A DNA stretch of 64,000 nucleotides, taken from assembly GCA_024114885.1 (NCBI GenBank), contig CP099424.1, positions 434,001 to 498,000 of the forward strand, given 5' to 3'. The first letter of the stretch is position 1, and each line of letters begins with the position of its first letter. Position numbers and translations under genes: made by a program. This document shows, one piece after another, positions 9,862 to 21,684 of this stretch. The DNA is from Septoria linicola (taxonomy: Eukaryota > Ascomycota > Dothideomycetes > Mycosphaerellales > Mycosphaerellaceae). Under the pieces are notes generated by a model, which was not told where the DNA came from, ran no database searches, and worked only from the letters and a program-made list of their open reading frames with translations.

Positions 9862-12800
9862 CTTCGAGGAAGGAAAGAGAAACGATCGTGAAAGGAATCT
9901 AACGTTTTCACGAGGTCCATTTCATCGGGTTTGGCCGACGATGTGGGGCGACCAAGAAACTGAGCGCGTTTCTAGAGACGCGACTTCACTTTCAGCCTCA
10001 CGCCTCACATCCTCAATAACACACACCTGAATATTTGTGTCTGCAATACATCATAAAAGCGCCTCCACATTGGAGATGCAGTACTCTATGCCTGATCGAT
10101 GATTCCATGGCCGCGAAGTCTGCAAGTGTTGTGGGAGATCATGGAGATAGTCTCGATTTGAGGCACGGGCACGAAGATTCTACTTCGACCGCGAGCACAA
10201 CAGTACAAGATGAGCCATCGGTAAAATGCCGGTCGAGTCACTTCTAGCTCGCTCTCGCTGTGTTACATGACGTGTATGCGCCATTGCACATGCGACGGTA
10301 ACGAATGTGATCTCTGCCCAAGACATGTAACAACTTTTCAGTATTTCCGAGGCCATCGGCCACAGCGGCCGACAGAACACTCGAGAGCCACACCTACTTC
10401 CTCGTCGACCATGACCTGAGACACAATGTCGTAAGACCGCAGTCTACCGGATGAACACTTTCGAACTGCTGGCATCTTAAACACCGTCTGTCCAGTGCTG
10501 ACGGCGAGAACTGTCGGCTAAGCTAGGGCGGCCTTTCTCTCAGTAGTTAGTGGAAGCAATTATTCTACTCGGATAGTGAGCTGGCTGGCGGACGGTGTGA
10601 TGTGAGACGGGACGTTCGTGTGAGCTGACTAGTGTGTTGTGCTAGAGCCCAGCTGAGCAGAATGGCCAAGCGAGATGGTGTTGTGAGACCGGCGAAGCAT
10701 AGCATTGGCGCTGCGTGCGAGGCTGCCCTTCGGTTGCTGGTTCCGAGCATTCGACGAAGTAGGCAAGGGTGGCAAATCTCTGCCTATTAGCTTTACAGGA
10801 TGCCCCGTGCTTCTGATGTTTGTTTCGCATTCGTCACATCCAACACAAGTGACCCAAGGCTAGGTCGGCGGACATGGGAGATGCTGGATATCAGGCCGAA
10901 GCTTCCAACTCTGCATTAAAGCTTGGCGGCTGACCACGATGCATCGACCAGGGCAGGCTTCGAGAGACCTAGAGATCGCAGTCACAGGTTCCGGCAAATT
11001 CGCCTGCAGGTGGTCAAACTTCGCGTCTTCATCGGATGCCTCACATAGGCAGGAGAAGGTTGCTGGCGCAGGCGGAGCGGCATCTGGGGATTGCGCGACC
11101 AGCGTCCTGGTTCTGCACTCGCACCACCACAGCAGGCGTTGACTGTTGCATCATCTCCCAGCCTCAACCTCTAAATTCGAGGTCGCCGATGATGATGCCC
11201 ATGATAGGTAGGGATGCACAATCGTAGCAGTATTGACTTACATGGTAGCACCGCGGAGACTTTGGGCACTTGGGCGAGAGCTTGTTGGGGCTGCTGTACT
11301 ACAGCAGTCGCCTCGTTCACAAGCCGACATCAAGACTACTGCGGGAACTTCGATGTATCTTGGGCAGCCACAACTAGCAAGCCGTATGGCACGCATAAGC
11401 CGATGTTGTTCCCTGCTCCCGCTTGGAGAACGCCGAGCTACGAGAGCCGTGGCAGGAGGGAGACTGGGCAACAGAGCGGAACAACGGCGACCATCAGAAT
11501 GACCTTCACCGAGAGCCTAGGGCTCGAAGCGCGAAGAGTCGAAGACTGAAGGACGTTGAAGTGGCCTCTCTCCGGGTGCTCCAGCATGGTCTGTAAGAAT
11601 CTGGATCTTAGTGCCACAGGCTGGGTCACCGCAGATGCCATGAGTGCGCCACTACACGATTGGATCAGCTTGTCTTCAGCGACTCGGTTTTCTTGACCGA
11701 GAACAGTGGTCTCAGAGTCGACCAGAGTCATTGCAAATGGTGGCGCTGTTGTGGAGTTGCCTACTCCAGGCTACGGCAAGCCTTGCTGCACGACCGGCCA
11801 CTAGATGTGGAATATTCATCGTGCCTGTTTTGGCTGCCGTCGTGGCTGGTCTCTCTTCTCAGCATGGCTGGCTGGAACGTCTAGTGTAGACAATCCTAGC
11901 AGCAGTGGGCTATGCAAAGCGATGAAGGCCATCGAGATCCGACAGACAGCCACTCTGGCTAGCAATGCCAACTCCTAGCTGTGATGACAATTGTGACTGA
12001 GCGAAAACGCCTGGTCAATCCCGCATACAGTCGGCGAACTTGGCTAACCCGATAGCTGACGATGCTGATTTCAATGGCACACATTCGCGTAGAGACTGCG
12101 TGTAAATCTGGACGTTTTTGTTGAAAAGCTGCTGATGCTACACGACAGGTGGTTGCTACGATGGAAGTGCTCCAAGGGATCGACACTGGACCGCTCAACT
12201 CTGCCTCATTGTCTGCTGCTGTCATGCTACGGAGGAAGCAGATTGGTGTATTGCCACGATCGAGAGCTGCTCGAGGACGCCTAAGGATGCCCACGGGACT
12301 TTCCTCGCTGCCAACAGAATCCACCTGGACGCCGCGGCTAGGCAGGCCCTAAAACTCGCGCTCGGCATACACCATTTCTCGTACTGCTGTGCTGAGCAAA
12401 TAGACTGATCCTGCAGGCGTCTCGGGACCGACTCACGAACACTTGGCCAATTCACAAGGCAACCTTGAATGCAGACATGTGGCACGACGGCACAAGCTGC
12501 AGCTCACGCAAGCCCGCAACTGTGGCTGCGGCTAGTTCTATACTCCACTATAGCTTTGGCGCGTTCACGTAGGACTCTGGACACTGGTGTTTCAGGCAAG
12601 CGCCGTTCTCACTAATGTCGAAACCAACAATACATCATTACAATCACCATGCACGGAATCATGGCACAGCATCTGACATGACAATGGTGCGCGGGCAGAT
12701 GCAACTAAGCGAGCGACACAACATGTGTCAGAGAGCTAGAGGGCGGTTCTAACGTGTATGTCGTCGTGATCCAAGGACTATGAGAGACGATCTTCGTTCG

Positions 12801-15472
12801 ACACGAGGCTGATCGCGATGCCAACCATATGTCTTCGAAAAGAGCGTCACGATCCATGCTCTGGAACAGTAGGTCAACTGTCGCATTCTTCGACCATTGA
12901 TCCGAGAAGAGAACAGGGCTACCGGTTTACATGTGTCCACCATCTGCAAAACTGATCAGACTGATGCATCGCGATCTAGAGAGCGGCGATTTGCATCGTA
13001 GTGCTTCTCGTCACTCGTACAAGCAAGGTGGAGTTTTCGGCGGCCAGTAAGCTACGTCCACCATTCCGTAGACTTTTCTCATATTATGGTCTGCATTAGC
13101 CGCTGACCTGGCTGATCGGACAGACATAGTGCTGACGGTGATCATTCACAAGTGTGGTACAACTCGCAGTGGACAAAGAGACATCCTAACCACGTCTCGA
13201 ATGCCTGAGGCCCGCGAATCATGGACTCTGCTGGTAGGCGTGAGTACGGAAGCTACGGATGTGGTCTCGCATAATCAATAGCTTTCTGTGATGCGAAATT
13301 GATGGGCTGTCCAAGCTAGCGAATTGCGATGTTGCTTGCCTGCATGAAAGTACACGGATCTTAAAGGGCAAATGCCTGTTTCGAGCTTAGCATGTCGTGA
13401 GAACGTGCAGAGACTTCGTGTAAGCTTTCTGGGCAATGGAGCTACTCACAAAGCTACTGCAAAGGATCGTGTACGGACCACTTCGACAAGGCACGGCAAC
13501 GCGCCAGGCCACGAGGCCTAGACTCCAATTCGGTCCTCCACAGCTGCACTGCGGAAATTCTGTGACGTGGTCCTGGTAAGCTCCAGCGAATCTGAGACGA
13601 CATGTGTGCTCTGCTGCAGAGCGAGCTCTTAGCCCACCGTACCAGCATTAAACGGAGGTTGGCTGGTGGCACAGCAAGGCAGGCTTCTGCTGGAACTCCG
13701 ACTGCATGGCCGCCGATCTTCAAGGTCGTTGTCGCCTCCTTGCACATGATCAGTCAGTGTGAGACACAAAGAAGAACAAGTGTTCTGTCTCGGGTGATCT
13801 ATCCTGAGCGAGTTTTCGATGGCGTCGCAAAGAAAACGTTGCGCTTGTTACAAAACTTTAGATGAAGATGCTCAGACTATCGTTATGGCGCAGCGATCCA
13901 ACGCCAGACGAAGGACGACGCTATCGCCATCTCTACGAGACTACGATAATAGCTCAGCGACACGTGATCTTCAATTAACGATACAGTTCTGCTAGTCCAT
14001 GATCCTGTCGAATCACATTTCCACCGACGTTCAGCCAGGACATGCACTGTCCAGGATTGTAGCTGCCGACAAGGCAATCTCAAAAACGCGAGGCGGTCCA
14101 CTTCGGTTTGTCGCACACGTACTGTGTCATGCGACTCATGCCCGCGGAGCACTGCCAGCATTCAACACCTCGCCGGATATGGATGCGCAAAACTGCTCAT
14201 GGTCGCCTGCGTGAAGTGTTTTGAACACAGACGCGTGCAAGAGGCTGGGATCGGCTGAATACACGTCGCATACAGAGTCATCGTCGCACAGGTAGAGAAG
14301 TACCGAAGGTACGACGGTCGCTGGCCGTGAGATGTTTGTCGCCCAATCAGCCCCCGAGCCATGACATCGCACCCAGTTTAAGGTTGCTACAAATGAAGTC
14401 TCAGGAAGCTCGGCCAACGCTGACAGGCCCAAGCTGGAGGTTTCGAGAAGATCGTTCCCGCAGCTAGAACCGTGGCGTCCTCGCAAAATCTGCTGGCAAC
14501 GCACGGAGCTTCGTAACGCCCGGCGGATTGTGTGCCTCATCTTCCCGCTTCGACAGGCCGCAGGCGCAGACTTGCATGCGGGTTGCAAACGAGCCAAGAT
14601 CATGATTGATTGTCTGTCGATCGTTCCCACAAATTCCCTAGAGTGAAGGCCATTTACCTCAGGCCAGACATGGACCAATCAAACCCGCTGCTGCACGACC
14701 TCCTTGCAACGCCCGGGAAGCGCCTGTTGCTTTTTGCTGGCACCGAGCCACTGGCTAGGAATGCTCGAGAAGACGCCTGTGCCGCAGCTCATCATTCTCG
14801 CAGCAAAGTGAGGGTTGCTTTGCCGATCAAGCCGCTGGGGAGCTCGTGTGGTTGGAACCTGGCAGCAACACAAAGGAGTGGGACGCATGCAGTAGTGGCG
14901 CTGGCCACTCAATTCGGTGGACCAACTGACACGCAAGCCTCGCACAGGTCAACTTGTAGCGGTTACCCATGAGCTAAGGATTCTTTGAGCCGAGCTCGCC
15001 GCTGAGAAAAGTAGGCAGCGGCATGACCAGGACGTGCATGGAGCTAGCTCGCTAGCCATGCCACCCAGGGATCGTTGCCGCTAAGGCAGATGTGGATGTG
15101 TGTCGCTTTGACAGCAAGACTCACCCATGGAGACAGCCGCCTCGAAAAAAGGCTGTGATGTACTTATGCACCCTGTGCCTAACTAGCCCATCAGTGCCTC
15201 CCATTTGATCTTTAGCTTAATCCTCCCTAATAACAGCACGTTGTGCTGCTTGGACAAGGGTACGCAGCCTTTATCACAACGACTATCGCCCCCGCCATTG
15301 CCTTCACTACATCACTCGGACGACACGGCCTTAAGGTCAACGACAATCACTCTCTTCAAGCAACAACACTCCTTCCGTTCACAGGATTGTGATTCATCAA
15401 CAAGAATATCGATCCAGGACCTTTGCTTCTTCCGGAACCGTTGCCATTTGATCTGTGTTTGTCTGGTTTTCT
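9862..15472. other. Gene-poor 5.6-kb stretch, no supportable gene
   Basis: Frames here are at most about 180 codons, overlap each other on both strands, and have residue compositions (Cys, Arg, Ser, Trp excess) typical of chance translation. I found no domain, terminal repeats or transposase. Base composition looks like the rest of the window, so there is no obvious AT-rich RIP decay. The right end is the promoter and leader of the Ran1-type kinase. Long non-coding RNAs or distal regulatory DNA are possible. Confidence 0.45.
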
Positions 15473-15493
15473 ATGAGTGTCTACAGCCTCTAA
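15473..15493 (+). promoter_or_regulatory. Six-codon upstream ORF in kinase leader
   Basis: ATG AGT GTC TAC AGC CTC TAA begins 67 bp before the proposed kinase start and ends 46 bp before it, in a different frame. If it lies in the mRNA leader it could lower kinase translation. Its presence in the transcript is inferred. Confidence 0.4.
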
Positions 15494-15539
15494 TCGATCC
15501 GATTCAATCCTGTTGGACGACAGAACTGTCGTTTCGACC

Positions 15540-16835
15540 ATGCTTCCTACTCCCCCAGCTTCTCCGAAGCCATCTGGAGTATGTAGTCCTGAAGAGAAGA
15601 TCGGCCACATTCTTGCTGGCAACATCCAACTAACAGGTGTTCTTGGTATTGGCGCATATGGCACCGTGTACAAGGCACGAGACCTTGCTACCGATGCTGA
15701 GTATGCTGTCAAAGCTTTGAACAAAGTCGGTCTCGATGCACGACAGCGAAAATTCCAGGATCGAGAGATTCAGTTGCATTACGCAGCGAGCCAGCACCCT
15801 AACGTGGTTTCTTTGGTCAAGATCCTGGACTCACCTGAATGCACGTATGTTGTGATTGAGTATTGTCCAGAAGGCGACCTGTTTTCCAAGATCACCGAGG
15901 AGGGCCACTACATTGGGGACGACTTCAAAGCCAAGCAAATGTTCTTGCAGGTCCTGTCTGCTGTCCAGCATTGCCACGCCCGGGGAATCTTCCACCGTGA
16001 TCTCAAGCCTGAGAATGTCCTGGTCAAGGACAATGGATGGACTGCCAAGCTCGCCGACTTTGGTCTTGCAACCCAGGAACGTGTTACATCCGATTTTGGA
16101 TGTGGTTCGACTTTCTACATGTCACCAGGTACGCCCCAATTGAAGTATTGATACTCGACAGTGACTAACTTTGCTACAGAATGCCAGACACCCAACCCAA
16201 AGCCATACGCTTGCTACGCATCAGCACCCAACGATGTATGGTCACTGGGTGTCATCCTGGTCAACTTGACATGCGGTCGTAATCCGTGGCAGCGCGCTTC
16301 GATGGACGACTCGACTTTCCGAGCGTTCATGAAGGATCGCAATTTCTTACAGTCCATTCTTCCCATTACTGATGAGTTCAACGTCATCCTCCAGCGGATT
16401 TTTGATGTGAACCCATACCGGAGAGTTGGATTGGACGAACTTCACGATCTCATCATCCGCTGCCCACGGATGACGACTCGGGAATCCTCAAACCCAGCTT
16501 CGGCGCCAGCTACTCCACCTTACAGCCCTGTGGAGAAGGCCATGGAGAATGTCATCATCAATGGCGCTTACGAGCCAGTGCCTCACCTGGATCTGTCTGC
16601 TCAAACGTACCCTACAGCAAGCCCAGGTTTCCTAGTGCATCATCCGGGCATGTATACTCCACCAGCTTCTGGACCATGCACACCTCAACCCACCCTTTAT
16701 ACGCCGCAACCGAAGTCTGTTGTCCCTCCCATGTACAGCGGACCTTTCTTCGGCAATCTGCCCAGCATTGGCCGATGCGGGCAGATGTTCGCCAACTTCA
16801 ACATGCCCACCCACGCTTGGGCATCCACTTTCTAG
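15540..16835 (+). CDS. RAN1: Ran1/Pat1-type serine/threonine kinase, 2 exons, 414 aa
   Basis: Exon 1 is 15540-16128 and exon 2 is 16180-16835; the GTACGC...CTACAG intron falls inside the Glu codon of MSPE. The start is the first in-frame ATG (MLPTPPASPKPSG); upstream the frame has only a GTG. All kinase landmarks are visible: glycine loop GIGAYG (36-41), Lys58 in YAVK, HRDLKPEN (152-159), DFG (173-175), MSPE (194-197) and a C-lobe with DVWSLGVILVNLTCG. The C-terminal 130 residues are Pro/Tyr rich (TPQPTLYTPQPK). The CxYxxxxNDVWSLG segment and tail fit fungal kinases of the Ran1/Pat1-Ksp1 group, which act in growth, nutrient and meiotic control. The long upstream region and uORF suggest regulated expression. 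Confidence 0.88.
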
Positions 16836-19800
16836 AGACCTACTTTATTCTTGACCTTTCCATTGCACTCACACCATTCGACTGTTCATACTGGCTTGTC
16901 CCACATGAACGCGCTTTCATGGATCACGATATGACGAGGATTGGCCTAGCACTGAGCGACTTGCAAGCGTTGTTATTTGGAGTCCGAAAAGGAAATGTAA
17001 AAGATACCCCAGTGTTTGTTTAGCGACCTGTACCGGAGGAGATTTTGTTACCTGGAGTTGATTACAGGAAAAGTGAGCTACAGGAAAAAGCCACTGCTCA
17101 AGAGAGCATGATAGAAGGATTTGATTGGAGCATTTGCCGACGTCTGAACGAGCTTCACGAGACTAGAGATCAACGATGGGATGTATTATGAGTACTGAAC
17201 TCATGCCGAAAGGTCGCAGTAGACCTCGAACTTTGTAAATGACTGCCATCACCGGCACCACTCTATGCCATACTATTACCTTCATTCGCTACTCACATTC
17301 GTCCTGTTCACAGTGCACAATACTGACTGATGAACATGCTCACTCACCAAACGCAGGCTCGTCAACCATGCAATGCGAGACAAGTCAAGTACCTCGCAGC
17401 TCTCTACGTCGAGTCAAGCACCTCGCAGCTCTCTACGTCGAGTCAACAACAACGGCGCGGCACAAAGCAGGTATTTTCAGCCATCATCACGATGTCGTCC
17501 CGCGAGTCGACGATATGTTGTTGCCAAACATGGCATGTGGTCGGTCTACCATGTGAAAAGCCAAATGTCCGATCTCCCCGAGTCGCCCGCCGTAATGCAT
17601 GCGGCTACTCCTGCACAAAAAACGAGGCGAGCACTCGGCGGGTGTCTGACTCTCTGACGCAGTTCCTTGCTCCCAGACTTGAGGCAACCAACCGCATTCC
17701 TGCGACTCCTGCACTGCGCCCACCGGTATCACCTTGGCTCGCACCACCAAGAACGGCTTATAAGTATGCACGGGCTGTGATTAGCACGTGGAGAATCGAG
17801 AAGAGGCCGCGCCATGAGAATCCACTGCCGGAGGCTCGGGCGTACATTTCTGCTGCTTCGTGCTACGAGTCATCATTAGCCCTTGCCTCGCTCTGGCGCA
17901 CCTCTGATATGAGGTGTGCATGCACAAGTGGCCTCTACGGCGATCGCTACGAGTGCTCGACATGCGTTGATGCACTTTGCAGATTGTGTGACGCAAGCAA
18001 GACGAAGACGACATGGTGCGGAAGGGTATCAAGAGAGGTCCGATGACGACCAACCATGTCCTCTCAGAAGTCAACCAGGTGTAGGTACGTATGACAACCA
18101 CAGGACGAGAACGCTCTCTCGTCAGCAGAGCGTTATTAACGCTGAGCCGCGGATCTTTGCCTCTGCCAGGCCTCTGATTCGTTCGTGACTGGCCTCCAGC
18201 ATGCGACCAAACGCGGTCGTCACTTGTGTCTGCATTTTGCTTCAAACGAAGAAACACTGCATGTGAGCGGCGATGAGCCTCAAATTCCGGCTGCAGAGAG
18301 CTGGGAGCGTCGCTGCCAAATGTGGACAAGGTCAGTATCAGTACATGTGTTTGGTGTGACGAAGTGCGGAAGGAATGCAGCACATCTGATCTCCGTGCGA
18401 GCTGATCAAGGACTGCTGAATGCCGACTCCCGTTGTGCTACTCGCTCTGCAGCTCTGGCGGTGGCGATCTGTCGATACGTTGCCACAGCATGTTCGTGCC
18501 TCAGCGAGGATGTGTGGGCAGCGACGTCAAGCCGCACACACCTGTTCCGCTCCCAAGTCATACAGTCAGGATCATCCAGGAGAGCGTAATGATACCAAGG
18601 CTCACACCCTTTCCCGGCGACCTACATTCCCGTAAGGCACCTTGCTTCATGGCTGCGTGCAACATCCGACGTTTGGAGGCAAAGACCTTGGAACGGAGAC
18701 GTTGGCAGTTGCAGGCGAAACGCAAACGGCTTCCCACAGCCAGCATCCGCGAAGCATTTTCTGTACCGCTGGATCTGCCGGCTCTGTGCTCACCACGCAC
18801 ACAACCGACCTGTCTTTGCGACAGCTGCATGTCTCATCCCGATGTTTGGTGCGACTCCTTCGGTGGAAGCTCCATGGCGGCAACACCGGTATGACCCTTA
18901 TCCTGGCCTCAAAAGTCAAGTACAGTGCCCTAGCTGCATAAGAGTATGCTTCGTCTATACTATGAAGCGCCCGATCGGGTTTGGTCGCATCTCATGTCCT
19001 GTCACGAGCCACAGCTAACCTTGGTGCCACCAACTGCAGCTGACCATACCGTCTTGCTCGTCTCATGCATCACTCCCTGCACGTTCGAGTCTTGTCTCTC
19101 CAGCTGCTGGTAGCTCTTTTGCTTCACACTGTTGGAAACTTGGCCAGTCTGAGCAAGCAACGGCCGAATGCATCTCCTCGCCAGCGGCTGACGCTACGTA
19201 ACACGGGGACTGAAACCAACGTTGCCATTGACTCGACATGAAGAGGCTACCAGTGGGTGTCTGCAGCGTTGCAAGCTTGGCGGCAGGAGACCCTTTAGCA
19301 GCAACAACCCGCTTGATGCTATATTGGGTTGCTGACGACAGTACTGAAGATGTATAGCAAGATTGTCTTCGCGATTTAGACCCTGAAGCTGCCAGCTATG
19401 ACTCGAGAAGGCTTTCTGTCGGATGCACTCTACAGTCCTCCATTCGCGAACACTAACAGAGCTAAATTCTGAGTCTATATCGAGACTTCGCAGATCGGTC
19501 ATGCTTCTTGTTGCCGATGGTATTGGTCTTGGAAGACCCCTCGGGTCGAATAAGGCTGCAAAATGGATGCGAACTCTCTTGCTCCCTCTTTACCGGCGCT
19601 GGATTCACGCTTCTTCAATAAGTCGTATCCGGGCATAGTGAGCTTACCATCGTTGCTATGGGCCCTTCTATCGTTCACAGGAGCAATAGCTTTGAGCATG
19701 TCTCGTGCGAACCTGGTCCATATTCAAGTGAGGCGGGCGTTTCTCGCGCTTTGGCTGTAGCATGTGCCGGGAGCTGGCAGAGGTTCTCCGTGTAATAGAC

Positions 19801-21684
19801 AAATCTTAGCGCCGGGTCGGTCTCATGCTCTTTCACTGTGCTCTCTGGAGGAAATGCGCCTCTGCAAAGAAAAGGCGTCGCTGGCATCTCGCGAACAGCA
19901 TCCCAGTCCATCGATAGTTCTCCTTGAGCCTTTTATCGACGTGACTTGATGTCCAATGCTGAAGCTCCTATGCATCCTCGCTGTGAGTTGCGAGTCGTGG
20001 CATCAATTTGCAGCTTGGGTCTGTATGGGAGAGCAGCGTGGCTCATATCTATCTAGACGCTTAGGGTTAACTACCGAAAGATCTGGGACGACTATAGCCG
20101 GCGGCAATGAGGCTGTATCTATATACTGGTGATCACGGTCCGTAAAGATGAACATTTACATAATTTTTGCATACTCTCATGTTGTTAAAAGCCTTTGTCG
20201 TGATGTAACATCGGAATTATGGGATTAGCTGTTTCTTCGAAAGTTAGCTTTCTGAGGAAAGTCCTCTGCGACACGGCCACTCACACATGTCTCTCAGCAT
20301 AATGGCAATGCACACAAAGACATGATTTGGTCGGTGACAACTGCTCGCGATCTGGCCCATAGCGACAGCAACATATACTAGCATTTTGTACAATGCAGAC
20401 GGGCGAGGATGGGCATCGAGACTGCACAGACACAAACTCATACAGCAGTCTCCGTCAATAACGCCAAGCAGTATCAAACCACACGCAGCAACATGCCAAC
20501 ATCAGACACTCCAACTACTAGATCACTCGTCAACCAAGCGCATGCAACTCCGCCACCACGCCCTCCAAGAAGGTCCTCGATCCTGCGCAGCCGGGCAGCC
20601 ACCAACACCATCCTCATCCTCAGCCCAGCACAACTCCTAATATGTACGCCTTAGAGATCGATCGATCACCACACTTCAACACGCAAAGCCTCAAGCTCAA
20701 CCTTCTCGAAAAGCTACTCCCGTAAAGTAATGCACACACGCGAGCACGAGCGCGTCAACCCGACCTCTCAAACGCGCGGCCGCGTATAGAGCGAGTCGAC
20801 AAGCAGACAGACAGCTGCAAGCTGCACGCACTACCGCGAACCAAACTTCCACATCTCTCGAGCATCATGATTGCAAAGTACTCTTCAGTGTTGGAGTGTT
20901 GGTGGCTTGCAGAACGCGGCTACTGCTGCAGCTCGAGCAAGCGGGCCAAACAGCGATCCTTCCCGCCACTTCGCTTTTTTGCCTTGACAGAACATCAGGC
21001 CACCTGACCGCCTTTTTGGCCGGAGCACATACCGGAGTTCCGCGACCAACAACCACACTCACACGAAACGTACCACAGCACAGCGATGCTCGGAACGACA
21101 ATAGGTATACCTGCAGGGTGAGTTGTTGATCACTACTGATGAAGTCAGTGCGTCCGAAGGTCGCGCTTTCGCTTTGTACCATGTTGTTCTGTTCTTGGTA
21201 TGTACCAGGTATCGATCAGTCATCAAGTCTTTGTGACACCGTATCGCAACGTCTTCATCAAGCCACTGCTTCGACCATCGGGGCTTGCGCCGTAGTCATG
21301 CTTGCGCACCTGCGCTCTATGCTCCAATTTCTAGTGTTCGACCTTCTCTTCGGGCCTTTAGCCATGACAATGATTGACCAGTCCGCTCGCTCCATCCCAT
21401 CAATTACTGTTGACCTTTTGTCGGCGTCCGATAATCGTCATGCGGCTGCCGATGAGTTGCCGCTGCCACACCGAGGAGTCCAAAGCACTGCTGCCTACAG
21501 CTGTGCTGACGCAGTTGTTCTGATTCAATCTCGTAACGTGAAGCTCCTGCCGCGAAGCCAGTCTTCGCAGCGTTAACAATTCGCTCGAGTCGCGTATCAT
21601 GGTACAGAGCTGCGCTCTAGACCGTCATGTTGTACGGTGGCGCAGTAAGGCGTTGGTTTTGTGTTCTGTGTCGCGAACTTGCTT
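16836..21684. other. Gene-poor 4.8-kb stretch, no supportable gene
   Basis: It contains the kinase 3' UTR and many overlapping short frames, the longest 238 codons at 17330-18046, which owes part of its length to a tandem repeat. Nothing shows a conserved motif, a signal peptide or a convincing splice pattern. The 20040-20230 part is locally AT-rich. Confidence 0.45.
17386..17443 (+). repeat. 29-bp direct tandem duplication
   Basis: Two adjacent 29-bp units (17386-17414 and 17415-17443) share the core ACCTCGCAGCTCTCTACGTC and differ at one base (T/C at the fifth position). A CAACAAC tract follows. It looks like a recent slippage or duplication event in non-coding DNA. Confidence 0.85.

Noticed and set aside
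17330..18046. 238-codon plus frame
   Set aside because: It has no domain, is Arg/Ser/Cys-rich like chance translation, and includes the 29-bp tandem repeat.
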